A DNA stretch of 52,768 nucleotides, taken from assembly GCA_964492335.1 (NCBI GenBank), contig CAZBJX010000013.1:1-52768 (forward strand), written 5' to 3'. Origin of the DNA: JAFGCL01 sp964492335. Lineage in GTDB: Bacteria > Chloroflexota > Dehalococcoidia > UBA2247 > RBG-13-53-26. Positions 5,686 to 14,158 of the stretch are shown here, one piece after another; position 1 is the first letter of the stretch, and the number at the start of each line of letters is the position of its first letter. Both the position numbers and the translations under genes were made by a program. The notes under the pieces are model-generated. The model had not been told where the DNA came from. It ran no database searches and worked only from the letters and a program-made list of their open reading frames with translations.

Positions 5686-8013
5686 ATGGAATCGGTGCGC
5701 GTAGCGGTCCGCGGGGTGGTGCAGGGGGTGGGCTTTCGCCCCTTCATCTACCGGCTGGCCCGCCGGCATGGCCTCTCCGGCTGGGTGCGCAACACCACGG
5801 GCAGCGTGGAGATAGAGGTCGAGGGCGAAGGGCCGGCTGTGGCCGGGTTTGTGCGGGAGATCACCCTGGCGGCCCCGCCGATGGCCAGGATCGAGGGGGT
5901 GAGCGCCCGGCCCATCCCCCCGCAGGGCCACGCCGGCTTCCGCATCATCGAGAGCCGCCCCGAGCCGGGGCAGTACCAGCTGGTCTCCCCGGACATCGCC
6001 ACCTGCGAGGCCTGCCTCGGCGAGGTGCTGTCTCCCGGCGACCGGCGCTACCGCTACCCTTTCACCAACTGCACCAACTGCGGGCCCCGCTTCACCATCA
6101 TAGAGGACATCCCCTATGACCGGCCCCTGACCACCATGAAGGCCTTCACCATGTGCCCCGCGTGCCAGAGGGAGTACGAAGACCCGCTGGACCGCCGCTT
6201 TCAGGCCCAGCCCAACGCCTGTCCGGCCTGCGGCCCGGGCCTGGCCCTGGTGGACGGGGAGGGGGCACCGGCGGCCGCTGGAGGGGAGCAGGGGCCCACC
6301 GCCGGCCTCATTGGGGTGGCCGCGGGGCTGCTGGGGGACGGCAAGATCGTGGCCGTCAAGGGGCTGGGGGGCTTCCAGCTGGCCTGCGACGCCACGGATG
6401 ACGAAGCGGTGGCCACGCTGCGCCGGCGCAAGCACCGCCCCTCCAAGCCCCTGGCGGTGATGATGGCCACCCTCGAGGACGTGGGGCGGCACTGCCTGGT
6501 CTCGCCGGAGGAGGAGAGGCTGCTGCTGTCGCCCGAGTGCCCGATCGTGCTGCTCCGGTGGCGCCGGGAGGAGTCCTCCGTCTGCGCCGGGGTGGCCCCG
6601 GGCCTGGCCTGCCTGGGGGTGATGCTGCCCTGCACGCCCCTGCACCACCTCCTGGCCCGGGAGGCCGGCCGCCCCCTGGTCATGACCAGCGGCAATATGA
6701 GCGAGGAGCCCATCGCCAGGGACAACGGCGAGGCGCTGGAGCGGCTGGGCCGGATAGCCGACTTCTTCCTGGTGCACAACCGGGACATTCACGCCACGTA
6801 CGACGACAGCGTCTGCCTGGTGGAGGGCGGCGTTCCCCGCACCGTGCGCCGGGCCCGCGGCTATGCGCCCTACCCCGTTGCCCTGCCCTTTGACGTGCGG
6901 CCGGTGCTGGCCTGCGGCGCCGAGGAGAAGAACACCTTCTGCCTGGCCCGGGACCGCCACGCCTTCGTGTCGCAGCATATCGGCGACATGGAGAACGAGG
7001 AGACCCTCGAGCATTTCGAGGAGACCATCGGCCTCTACCGGCGGCTCTTCCGCATCGACCCGGAGGTGGTGGCCTGCGACATGCACCCGGAGTACCTGGC
7101 CTCCAGATACGCCGGCGGGCTGGCGGCCGGCAACAGCCGCCTGCGCCTGGTGCCGGTGCAGCACCATCACGCTCATATCGCCAGCTGCCTGGTGGACAAC
7201 GCCGCGCACCCGGGCGCGGGCCCGGGGCAGCCGGTGATCGGGGTGGCCTTCGACGGGACCGGGTACGGCGGCGACGGCACCATCTGGGGCGGCGAGTTCC
7301 TGGTGGCCGATCTGGCGGGATACCGCCGGGTGGCGCACCTGGAGCAGGTGCCCATGCCGGGAGGGGCGGCGGCCATCAGGAAGCCCTACCGCATGGCGCT
7401 GGGGTATGTTCACGCCCTTCTGGGGCCGGACTTCCGCCTCCAGGGGCTCCCCCTGCTGGGCCCGCTGGACACGGGGGAGCTGGTGGTGGTCGGCCGCCAG
7501 ATAGAGCGCCGGGTCAACTCGCCCCTGACGTCGTCGGCCGGGCGACTCTTCGACGCCGTCTCCGCCCTGGCCGGGGTGAGGGGTGAGGTGGACTACGAAG
7601 CCCAGGCGGCCATCGAGCTGGAGATGGCCGCCGATGGGGACGCGCGGGAGTGGCCGGACTACCCGTTCACGGTGGCCGAGCAGGACGACTGCCGGGTGGT
7701 GAGGCTGGCGGACCTGGTGGCTGCGGTGATCGAGGACGTGAAGAGCGGGGCCGGCGCCCGGGCGGTGTCCGCCCGGTTCCACCGGACCATGGCGGCCATG
7801 ATCGTGGACGTCTGCCGGGCCGTCTCCCGCGACACCGGCATCCGGACGGCGGCCTTGAGCGGCGGCGTCTTCCAGAACCGGCTGCTGTTCCGGCTGGCCG
7901 TGGACGGGCTGCGGGAAGCCGGCTTCGAGGTGCTCGCCCACCGGCAGGTCCCCTGCAACGACGGGGGGGTGTCCCTGGGCCAGGCGGCCGTCGCCAGCTT
8001 CGCCGGGGCCTGA
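5686..8013 (+). CDS. hypF: Carbamoyltransferase HypF, [NiFe]-hydrogenase maturation
   Basis: 775 residues from ATG 5686, preceded by GGAGAGAG. The frame is open far upstream through moeA but is not coding there. Domains are all present: acylphosphatase (VVQGVGFRPF, 11-20), two zinc fingers of CX2C-X18-CX2C type (C107/C110/C129/C132 and C157/C160/C179/C182), a YrdC-like domain (KGLGGFQLACDA onward), and a Kae1-like domain with HHHAH (493-497) and FDGTGYGGDGTIWGGEF. HypF makes carbamoyl-adenylate from carbamoyl phosphate and transfers the carbamoyl group to the C-terminal Cys of HypE, the first step of CN ligand synthesis. Its partners hypC, hypD and hypE follow after an inverted gene. Confidence 0.97.
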   Translation: MESVRVAVRGVVQGVGFRPFIYRLARRHGLSGWVRNTTGSVEIEVEGEGPAVAGFVREITLAAPPMARIEGVSARPIPPQGHAGFRIIESRPEPGQYQLVSPDIATCEACLGEVLSPGDRRYRYPFTNCTNCGPRFTIIEDIPYDRPLTTMKAFTMCPACQREYEDPLDRRFQAQPNACPACGPGLALVDGEGAPAAAGGEQGPTAGLIGVAAGLLGDGKIVAVKGLGGFQLACDATDDEAVATLRRRKHRPSKPLAVMMATLEDVGRHCLVSPEEERLLLSPECPIVLLRWRREESSVCAGVAPGLACLGVMLPCTPLHHLLAREAGRPLVMTSGNMSEEPIARDNGEALERLGRIADFFLVHNRDIHATYDDSVCLVEGGVPRTVRRARGYAPYPVALPFDVRPVLACGAEEKNTFCLARDRHAFVSQHIGDMENEETLEHFEETIGLYRRLFRIDPEVVACDMHPEYLASRYAGGLAAGNSRLRLVPVQHHHAHIASCLVDNAAHPGAGPGQPVIGVAFDGTGYGGDGTIWGGEFLVADLAGYRRVAHLEQVPMPGGAAAIRKPYRMALGYVHALLGPDFRLQGLPLLGPLDTGELVVVGRQIERRVNSPLTSSAGRLFDAVSALAGVRGEVDYEAQAAIELEMAADGDAREWPDYPFTVAEQDDCRVVRLADLVAAVIEDVKSGAGARAVSARFHRTMAAMIVDVCRAVSRDTGIRTAALSGGVFQNRLLFRLAVDGLREAGFEVLAHRQVPCNDGGVSLGQAAVASFAGA

Positions 8014-8171
8014 CCGGGGGGCCCGCAGGACCTGCCTTCCGGCGGCCGCTCCACGGCAACGGCGCGCCCTCAAGCCCGGCAGAATGCCGTCGCCACTGCC
8101 CGCCGCCGCCCCGCCGCGCCTCGACAACGGCGGCGGAGCGCCTGGCGGCCGTCCCGTCGCGGCCCCGCGGG

Positions 8172-8630
8172 CTACTTGAGGGGGAACATCACCAGGGTCT
8201 GCAGGTCCTCCGGCGTGGTCTGGCCGGGGTCGCTGAGGTAGAACTCGTAGGCCACGCTGGTGGCCTGGTAACCCTGGTCCGCCATCCACTGCGCCAGCGC
8301 CTCGTAGGCGGCGCTTACCCTGTCAAACGGGCCGGTGTGCAGCACCGCGGCGAACCGGCCGCCGGGTATGAGGCCGGCCTTGATGTCGCCCTTGCCGGGG
8401 AGCTCGGCCAGCACGGGGAAGCCCAACTCCACGTCGAGGTCCTCCATGTCCATGTTGTGGTAGGCGGCAAACGGGGCGCCGGCGGGGTACTGCCCCAGCT
8501 CTCCCAGGTAGGAGGCGATGGCGCCGTAGGCCCGGCCGATGACCTCGGACAGGCCCCGGACCGGTGTGCGGGTGCGGATGGCCAGCGTCGGCCTGGCCGG
8601 CAGGTCCTTGAGCTCACACTGAAATGGCAT
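8172..8630 (-). CDS. GyrI-like / AraC effector-binding domain protein
   Basis: 152 residues. The pattern of a stand-alone GyrI-like (SHV-fold) small-molecule-binding domain is visible: an N-terminal CELKDLPARPTLAIRTRTPV strand pair, GAPFAAYHNMD, DLDVELGFPV, GGRFAAVLHTGPFDRVSAAY, then YEFYLSDPGQTTPEDLQTLVMFPLK at the C-terminus. No DNA-binding domain is attached. Such proteins bind or hydrolyse small hydrophobic or cationic compounds; the ligand here cannot be predicted. ATG 8630 is preceded by GAGGAGG on the minus strand (8637-8643). The gene is inverted between hypF and hypC and is transcribed divergently from hypC. Confidence 0.85.
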   Translation of the reverse strand: MPFQCELKDLPARPTLAIRTRTPVRGLSEVIGRAYGAIASYLGELGQYPAGAPFAAYHNMDMEDLDVELGFPVLAELPGKGDIKAGLIPGGRFAAVLHTGPFDRVSAAYEALAQWMADQGYQATSVAYEFYLSDPGQTTPEDLQTLVMFPLK

Positions 8631-8650
8631 GGCGGTCCTCCTCTACCCCC

Positions 8651-8659
8651 AATATAGCA
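8651..8659 (-). promoter_or_regulatory. Extended -10 promoter of the GyrI-like gene
   Basis: On the minus strand the sequence reads TGC-TATATT (8659 down to 8651), 20 bases before ATG 8630, predicting a leader of about 14 bases that still contains the GAGGAGG site. No good -35 is visible. Confidence 0.5.
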
Positions 8660-8662
8660 CGA

Positions 8663-8693
8663 TTGGCCCTCCGGCCCTTCCGTGTGGTTTAAT
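8663..8693 (+). promoter_or_regulatory. Candidate promoter of hypCDE
   Basis: TTGGCC (8663-8668), 19-base spacer, TTTAAT (8688-8693) preceded by TGG, so an extended -10. It overlaps the divergent promoter of the GyrI-like gene, so the two units may compete or be co-regulated. Confidence 0.45.
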
Positions 8694-8735
8694 GGGCCTG
8701 GAGGCGTCTTCCCCGGCGGGGAGGACAAGAAGTAC

Positions 8736-8969
8736 ATGTGCCTGGCTGTCCCGGCCCTGGTGAAGTCCATCGACGGCCTTGAAGCCGAGGTTGACCTGGG
8801 CGGCCTCACGCGGCGCACCAGCCTCATGCTCACGCCGGAGGCGAAGGTGGGGGACTACGTCCTGCTCCACGCGGGGTACGCCATCAACGTGCTGGACCAG
8901 GAGGAGGCGGCGGAGACGCTGGCCATCCTGCGGGAGATGGCCAGGCTGAGTGCGGACGGGGCCGAATGA
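8736..8969 (+). CDS. hypC: Hydrogenase maturation chaperone HypC
   Basis: 77 residues from ATG 8736. A longer frame from 8682 would bury the essential N-terminal Met-Cys, so it is rejected. The start MCLAVPALVKSI carries Cys2, which after Met removal binds the Fe(CN)2CO precursor. The body GLEAEVDLGGLTRRTSLMLTP followed by VGDYVLLHAGYAINVLDQEEAAET is the typical OB-fold core and C-terminal helix. HypC shuttles the iron precursor between HypD and the hydrogenase large subunit. GGGGAGG lies upstream (8718-8724). The gene overlaps hypD by ATGA. Confidence 0.95.
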   Translation: MCLAVPALVKSIDGLEAEVDLGGLTRRTSLMLTPEAKVGDYVLLHAGYAINVLDQEEAAETLAILREMARLSADGAE

Positions 8970-10057
8970 AGCTCTCCGGGGACTTCCGCAGCACGGAGCT
9001 GGCCCGGGGCCTCATCGCCGGCATCCGGAAGATGTCCACCAGGCATGTCCGGCTCATGGAGTTCTGCGGCGGCCACACCGTGGCTGTCATGCGGCACGGC
9101 ATCCGGCAGCTCCTGCCGCCGACCATCGAGATGCTGTCCGGCCCGGGGTGCCCCGTTTGCGTCACGGACAACGCCGGCCTGGACAGGGCCGTGGCGCTGG
9201 CCGGCATTCCCGGGGTCACCCTGGCCACCTTCGGGGACATGGTGAAGGTCCCCGGCAGCCGCTCGAGCCTCCAGGAGGCCCGGGCCCGGGGCGCCGACGT
9301 GCGCGTTGTCTACTCCCCGCTCGACGCCCTGGAGATCGCCCGGCAGGGCCCGGCCCGGAAAGTGGTGTTCCTGGGGGTGGGCTTCGAGACCACGGCCCCC
9401 ACCGTGGCCGCCTCGGTCCTCCAGGCCGAGAAGGAGGGCCTGGGCAACTACTTCGTCCTCTCGCTGCACAAGCTCTGCCCCCCGGCGATCAAGGCCATCC
9501 TCGATTCGGGTGAAGTGCGCATCAGCGGACTCATCTGCCCGGGGCACGTCAGCGCCGTCATCGGCTCGCGGCCCTGGGAGTTCGTGGCCCATGACTACGG
9601 GATCCCCTGCGTGGTGTGCGGCTTCGAGCCGCTGGACATCCTGCAGACGGTGCACATGCTGGTGAAGCAACTGGAGGCGGGCCGGTCCCGGGTGGAGATC
9701 GCCTACCGCCGGGGAGTCACCGAAGAGGGCAACCGCCGGGCGCTGGAGATCATGTACCGGGTGTTCCAGCCCGGCCCGGCGCAGTGGCGGGGGATGGGGG
9801 CCGTCGCCGGCAGCGGCCTGCGGCTGCGGGAGGACTACCGCCGCTTCGACGCCGATGCCGCCTTCGAGTTCGACCCGGGGCCCACGGTGGAGCCGGAGGG
9901 CTGCATCTGCGGCGAGGTGCTGCGGGCGGTCAGGACGCCGCGGGACTGCCCCCTGTTCCGCACCGTCTGCACCCCGGCCAATCCGGTGGGCCCGTGCATG
10001 GTGTCCTCGGAGGGCTGCTGCGCCGCGCACTATCTCTACGGAGAAGCGGATGGCTGA
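8966..10057 (+). CDS. hypD: Hydrogenase maturation scaffold HypD
   Basis: 363 residues. The start ATG overlaps the hypC stop (ATGA at 8966-8969). The Fe-binding and redox cysteines are conserved: Cys34 in MEFCGGH, and Cys62/Cys65 in GPGCPVC. GFETTAPTVA and CPGHVSAVIG follow, and a C-terminal 4Fe-4S site is formed from a cysteine cluster that includes CICGE, CPLF, GPCM and GCC. HypD, with HypC, is where the Fe(CN)2CO group is assembled. It overlaps hypE by 8 bases, so hypC, hypD and hypE are translationally coupled. Confidence 0.97.
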   Translation: MKLSGDFRSTELARGLIAGIRKMSTRHVRLMEFCGGHTVAVMRHGIRQLLPPTIEMLSGPGCPVCVTDNAGLDRAVALAGIPGVTLATFGDMVKVPGSRSSLQEARARGADVRVVYSPLDALEIARQGPARKVVFLGVGFETTAPTVAASVLQAEKEGLGNYFVLSLHKLCPPAIKAILDSGEVRISGLICPGHVSAVIGSRPWEFVAHDYGIPCVVCGFEPLDILQTVHMLVKQLEAGRSRVEIAYRRGVTEEGNRRALEIMYRVFQPGPAQWRGMGAVAGSGLRLREDYRRFDADAAFEFDPGPTVEPEGCICGEVLRAVRTPRDCPLFRTVCTPANPVGPCMVSSEGCCAAHYLYGEADG

Positions 10058-11054
10058 GAGAATACTCCTGGCCCACGGCAGCGGCGGCCGCCTGGCCCAC
10101 GACCTTATAGAGCAGGTCCTGCTGAAGCCCCTCTCCAATCCGCTGCTGGACCGGCTGGACGACGCCGCAGTCTTCGACTGCGGCGGCCGCCTGGCCTTCA
10201 CCACTGACAGCTACGTGGTGCAGCCCATCTTCTTCCCCGGCGGCGATATCGGCCGGCTGGCCGTGTGCGGCACGGTGAACGACCTGTCCATGGTGGGGGC
10301 CACCCCCCTCTACCTGAGCCTGGCCCTGATCATCGAAGAGGGGCTGCTGCTGGCGGACCTGGAGCGGGTGCTGGCCTCGGTGCGGGAGGCCGTGCTCGAG
10401 GCCGGTGTGCAGATCGTCACCGGGGACACCAAGGTGGTGAACCAGGGCAGCGCCGACGGGCTATTCGTGAACACGGCGGGCGTCGGTCCCCTGCCGGAAG
10501 GCGTCGAGGTATCCGGCTGGGGCGCCCGCCCGGGAGACCGGGTCATACTCAGCGGGACCATCGGCGATCACGGCATCGCCGTACTCAGCCGGCGGGAGGG
10601 CATCGGCTTCTCCACGATGCTTCTGAGCGACTGCGCCCCGCTGAACGGGCTGGTGGCCGGGATGCTGGCGGCCAGCCCGCGGGTCCACGTGATGCGGGAC
10701 CCCACCAGGGGGGGCCTGGCCACCACGCTCAATGAGGTAGCGGCGCAGTCGGGGGTGAGCATCCACATTGAAGAGGAGGCGGTCCCGGTGCGGCCGGAGG
10801 TGCGTGGGGCCTGCGACATGCTGGGCATGGACCCCCTGTACGTGGCCAATGAGGGCAAGCTGGTGGCCATGGTGCACCCGGACGACGCAGGGGCCGTGCT
10901 GCAGGCCATGCGGGGCCACCGCTACGGGAAGGACGCGGCGGTCATCGGCGAGGTGCGGGCCGAGCACCCCGGCCGGGTGGTGATGAGGACCGCCCTGGGC
11001 GCCTCCCGGATCGTGGATATGCTGGCCGGCGACCCCCTGCCGCGGATCTGCTGA
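10050..11054 (+). CDS. hypE: Carbamoyl-phosphate-derived cyanide donor HypE
   Basis: 334 residues from ATG 10050, within the end of hypD; the frame is open further upstream but is not coding there. The AIR-synthase (PurM-like) fold signatures LAHGSGGRLAHDLI, FTTDSYVV, GTVNDLSMVGA and RDPTRGGLATTLNE are present. The protein ends in PRIC, placing the carbamoyl/thiocyanate-carrying cysteine at the very C-terminus (Cys334), as required. HypE dehydrates the thiocarboxamide with ATP to a thiocyanate and passes CN to HypCD. No hypA or hypB is present in the window; nickel insertion genes and hydrogenase subunits must lie elsewhere. Confidence 0.97.
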   Translation: MAERILLAHGSGGRLAHDLIEQVLLKPLSNPLLDRLDDAAVFDCGGRLAFTTDSYVVQPIFFPGGDIGRLAVCGTVNDLSMVGATPLYLSLALIIEEGLLLADLERVLASVREAVLEAGVQIVTGDTKVVNQGSADGLFVNTAGVGPLPEGVEVSGWGARPGDRVILSGTIGDHGIAVLSRREGIGFSTMLLSDCAPLNGLVAGMLAASPRVHVMRDPTRGGLATTLNEVAAQSGVSIHIEEEAVPVRPEVRGACDMLGMDPLYVANEGKLVAMVHPDDAGAVLQAMRGHRYGKDAAVIGEVRAEHPGRVVMRTALGASRIVDMLAGDPLPRIC

Positions 11055-11128
11055 TACGAAGGCCTTGTGCAGCGCGTCACTGATGCGAAGGTCGCGCTGG
11101 CCGGCGCGGGGAAGTTCCCGGGCCCGCT

Positions 11129-11364
11129 TCACTGCCGGCGGAGCATCTCCGCCGGGAACGGCTCCCCGTGACCGGTGTAGACCATGCGGGCCGGGAGGCC
11201 GCGCAGCCTCTCGAAACTGGCCCGGGCCGCCGCCCGGTCGTCGATGATGGTGTTGAGCACCGGCTTTCCCCCTCGCCGAAGCGGAAGAGGCGCGGCGCCG
11301 CGGCGCCGCGGCGTCTGGTGGCCAGAACATGGAGCCGAGACTGCGGATGCCGGCGCGGGTCAAC
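11129..11364 (-). pseudogene. Remnant of a metallo-beta-lactamase-fold hydrolase (C-terminal fragment)
   Basis: On the minus strand an open frame ending at 11129 encodes GKPVLNTIIDDRAAARAS, then ASFERLRGLPARMVYTGHG and EPFPAEMLRRQ. This matches the C-terminal part of glyoxalase-II-like MBL hydrolases, where the GHG histidine is a metal ligand. Upstream, the frame runs into low-complexity GC sequence and a stop near 11365, and there is no HxHxDH metal motif. It therefore looks like a decayed or truncated gene. The identification rests on about 45 residues recognised by eye. Confidence 0.45.
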
Positions 11365-11383
11365 ACCCCTGGATGATGTTGAC
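11359..11383 (+). promoter_or_regulatory. Operator-like palindrome upstream of the HD-GYP gene
   Basis: GTCAACA (11359-11365), 11-base spacer, TGTTGAC (11377-11383): a perfect 7-bp inverted repeat with half-sites about 1.7 helical turns apart, suitable for a dimeric regulator. No matching -10 was found at a proper distance. The rest of 11365-11538 holds no convincing gene; it contains a GC-repetitive tract before it and a purine-rich ribosome-binding region at its end. Confidence 0.35.
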
Positions 11384-11538
11384 ACATGCTGTTATCATGT
11401 TGCTCAGGGTTATGTTGAGCGTGCTCTTGAGGCACTACACCAGATTGGTTGCCGGGGGGGAGGCCTGGTCTGGTATGGCGCGGCGCGCTGCGACGCGCCG
11501 GGCATCTGTGTCATCCTGCCGAAGTCAGAGGGAGGGGG

Positions 11539-13515
11539 ATGGCTAGACGAACGGCGTCTGAGCAGGCCTGCGCCCTGGCTGACATCCGCCAGGGCACGCA
11601 CCTGGGCCACTTCTACAGGACCCGGAAGGACCTTCTGGACGTCCTCGTGCCCTTCTTCAAGGGCGGGCTGGAGAGCCATGAGTTCTGCCTGTGGATCACC
11701 GCTGACCCCCTGGGCCGCGGCGCGGCGCGGCGGGCCATGAAGGAAGCCGTGCCCCAGTTGGACTCCCTCATCGCCGGCGGCCAGGTGAAGCTGGCGGAGC
11801 ACCGGGAGTGGTACGGCCCCGGGGGCGCCTTGGACGTGAAGAAGGTGGCCGAGGCCTTCATCAGGGAGATAGACCAGGCCATGGGCAGCGGCTATGACGG
11901 GATCAGGCTGGCCACCAATCTCAGCTGGCTGGACAAGAAGGACTGGTCCCGGTTCACCGATTTCGAGTGCGGCGCCGACCGGTTTGTGAGCGGGCGCCCC
12001 ATGCGCGTCGTCTGCAGCTACCCCCTGGACAGGTGCCGGCCCGCCGATGTGCTCACCGTGGTCGGCAATCACCAGGCGGTGATCGTGAAAGAGCGCGGGG
12101 TGTGGCTGATGGTGAAGGACTCGGGGCAGCAGGCCATCAGGAGGCTGCTACGGGACACCCAGCGGGAGTATGAGCACCTCTTCGCCCACATCGTGGACGG
12201 GCTGCTGGTCCTGGACATCCAGACCACGAAGGTGGTGCTGGCCAACGAGGCGGCCGCCGCCATCATGGGCTTCGGCTCGCGGGAGGAGCTGGAGAGCGTG
12301 GACGTCAATCAGCACATCGGCGAGGCCGACAAGGCCCGCCTGCTGTCTCTCCTGGCGTTTGCCGGGCGCGAGGAGCCCAGTCCCGTGGTGGAGGATGCCC
12401 GGATTGTGGTCAGAGACGGGCGGGAGGTCTGGGTGGATGTGGTCTGCAAGAAGATCGACTACCAGGGGAGGCCGGCGGCGCTGGTGGCACTGAGGGAGGT
12501 GACGGACCGCAAGCGGGCGGAGGACGAGTTGCTGGCATCCCAGGAGAAGAACCGGGTCCTGATCGAGAACGCCAGCGAGGCCATCGTGGTGATTCAGGAT
12601 GAGCTGCTGAAGTTCGCCAACCCCAGGACGGAGCAGATGCTCGGCTGCGCGGCGCAGGACCTGCTGTTGAGGCCGGTGTCCGGGGTCATCCACCCCGCAG
12701 ACCGCCAGGTGGTGATGGAGGAGCATCGCCGCAGGCTCAGGGGGGAGGGGGCCACCCGTGTCCTTGAGCTGAGGATCGTGGACGCGGCCGGCCTGACTAA
12801 ATGGGTGGAGCTCAACGGGGTGCTGCTGGACTGGGAAGGCAGGCCGGCGGACCTCTGCTTCCTGAAGGACATCACTGAGCGCAAGCTGGCGGACAAGAGG
12901 CTCCAGGAGAGCTACCGCATGCTGCAGGACACCCTGGACGGGGTCATCCAGGCCATGGCTCTGACCGTGGAGACCAGGGACCGGCACACGGCCGGGCACC
13001 AGCGGCGGGTCACCGCGCTGGCCCAGGCGATCGCCACGGAGATCGGCCTGCCCCGGGAGCGCAGCCGGGCGGTGAGCATCGCCGGGATGCTTCACGATCT
13101 GGGAAAGATAACCATACCCACGGAGATCCTGAGCAAGCCGGGCCGGCTGACGGAGATGGAGTTCGCCATAGTGAAGACCCACCCCAGGGCCGGCTACGAC
13201 ATCCTCAAGAGCATCGAGTTCCCCTGGCCGGTGGCGGAGATTGTGGTGCAGCACCACGAGAGGCTGGACGGGTCCGGCTATCCCGCCGGTCTCAAGGGGG
13301 CCCAGAGCGCCCTGGAGGCGCGCATCCTGGCGGTGGCCGACGTCGTCGAAGCCATGGCCTCGCATCGGCCCTACCGGCCGGCCCTGGGCATTGAGCGGGC
13401 CCTCAGCGAGATCAGGGGCAACAAGGGCCGCCTGTACGACCCCGACGTGGTGGACGCCTGCCTGGCCGTGTTTTCCAGCGGGGCGTTCCGGTTCGCGGAC
13501 CAGGGCGTGTTCTAG
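11539..13515 (+). CDS. MEDS-PAS-PAS-HD-GYP signalling protein, predicted cyclic di-GMP phosphodiesterase
   Basis: 658 residues from ATG 11539, directly after GAGGGAGGGGG. Residues about 15-185 match the MEDS (DcmR sensory) domain: IRQGTHLGHFYRTRKDLLDV, CLWITADPLG, LAEHREWYGPGGALD and GYDGIRLATNLSWL. Two PAS domains follow (about 205-330 and 340-455). The C-terminal HD-GYP domain has RHTAGH (482-487), the HD pair His519-Asp520 in LHDLGK, His572-His573, and the GYP motif GSGYP (578-582). No transmembrane helix is seen, so it is a soluble sensor. The MEDS domain is associated with sensing of C1 or halogenated compounds and redox-linked ligands; here the ligand is unknown. HD-GYP proteins hydrolyse c-di-GMP to pGpG or GMP. 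Transcription of the following small membrane proteins may be separate. Confidence 0.9.
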   Translation: MARRTASEQACALADIRQGTHLGHFYRTRKDLLDVLVPFFKGGLESHEFCLWITADPLGRGAARRAMKEAVPQLDSLIAGGQVKLAEHREWYGPGGALDVKKVAEAFIREIDQAMGSGYDGIRLATNLSWLDKKDWSRFTDFECGADRFVSGRPMRVVCSYPLDRCRPADVLTVVGNHQAVIVKERGVWLMVKDSGQQAIRRLLRDTQREYEHLFAHIVDGLLVLDIQTTKVVLANEAAAAIMGFGSREELESVDVNQHIGEADKARLLSLLAFAGREEPSPVVEDARIVVRDGREVWVDVVCKKIDYQGRPAALVALREVTDRKRAEDELLASQEKNRVLIENASEAIVVIQDELLKFANPRTEQMLGCAAQDLLLRPVSGVIHPADRQVVMEEHRRRLRGEGATRVLELRIVDAAGLTKWVELNGVLLDWEGRPADLCFLKDITERKLADKRLQESYRMLQDTLDGVIQAMALTVETRDRHTAGHQRRVTALAQAIATEIGLPRERSRAVSIAGMLHDLGKITIPTEILSKPGRLTEMEFAIVKTHPRAGYDILKSIEFPWPVAEIVVQHHERLDGSGYPAGLKGAQSALEARILAVADVVEAMASHRPYRPALGIERALSEIRGNKGRLYDPDVVDACLAVFSSGAFRFADQGVF

Positions 13516-13608
13516 GCGGGGGCCTTGCCCGCCGTTGACCCCCGCAGCCCTCTCCGGCCGGTGCGCCGGCCCGGGCCCGCGCAGTGTGCCTGCCCGTCCC
13601 GAAAGGGA

Positions 13609-13614
13609 TATAAT
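13609..13614 (+). promoter_or_regulatory. Consensus -10 upstream of a small membrane protein gene
   Basis: A perfect TATAAT lies 45 bases before ATG 13660; the -35 region (around 13586-13591) is poor. It would start a transcript near 13621 covering the two small membrane proteins and possibly the truncated radical SAM homologue. Confidence 0.4.
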
Positions 13615-13659
13615 CACTCCGGGCAGCCTGCGGGCCACACATTGGGAGAAGGAGGCGAG

Positions 13660-14064
13660 ATGCTGATAGCGGCAATGGTCCTGGGGCTCATCGGAGGGTT
13701 CACCTACTTCGTGGGGGGTTGCGCCGGGGTCATCGCCTGGGAAGGCGGCACCGCGCCCTGGTGGATGATCTTGCTGGTGGTGATCGGGCCCGTGGGCGCC
13801 ATGGGCGCCGCGATGGCCCGGACCAGGCCCTCCATGGCCGGAGGGGTGATGCTGGCGGCCGCCGCCGCCGCGCTGGTGGTGGGCCTGGCCTCGTATGACG
13901 ACTTCCTGGAGAAGATGGGCACCATGTCTTCCGCCTTCGATGGCGCGCTCCCCCTGCACCCCTTCATGGGCGCCGTCTTCGGCCTGCCTGTCCCGCTGCT
14001 GACGCTGGTGATCGGCGGCATGCTGGCGATGGCCTCGGGCAAGAAGACCGCCGCGGAGGAGTAG
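13660..14064 (+). CDS. Small integral membrane protein, unknown function
   Basis: 134 residues from ATG 13660 with AAGGAGG (13649-13655) four bases upstream. An upstream in-frame extension is GC-rich and not protein-like. Four hydrophobic helices are visible: about 2-25 (AAMVLGLIGGFTYFVGG), 35-55 (WWMILLVVIGPVGAMGAAM), 64-82 (GGVMLAAAAAALVVGLAS) and 110-128 (PVPLLTLVIGGMLAMAS). The C-terminus is charged (KKTAAEE). No catalytic motif is visible. It is followed 94 bases later by another small membrane protein and probably forms part of the same unit. Confidence 0.8.
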   Translation: MLIAAMVLGLIGGFTYFVGGCAGVIAWEGGTAPWWMILLVVIGPVGAMGAAMARTRPSMAGGVMLAAAAAALVVGLASYDDFLEKMGTMSSAFDGALPLHPFMGAVFGLPVPLLTLVIGGMLAMASGKKTAAEE

Positions 14065-14158
14065 AGCCGGGGCCGGTGGCTGCTGCCCGGCGCCTGACCG
14101 GAGGTCGGCGGCCGCGGCTGCAGCCGGTGGGGGGTGCCCGGGAGTCTGGTGAGGAAAC

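Noticed and set aside
4699..8289. Very long minus-strand open frame opposite moeA and hypF
   Set aside because: High GC makes antisense frames stay open. The translation is rich in Gly/Pro/Arg/His with no family motif, while both sense genes have complete domains.
11379..11398. TTGACA followed by TATCAT upstream of the HD-GYP gene
   Set aside because: The spacer is only 8 bases, too short for a sigma-70 promoter. TTGACA is instead part of the 7-bp inverted repeat.
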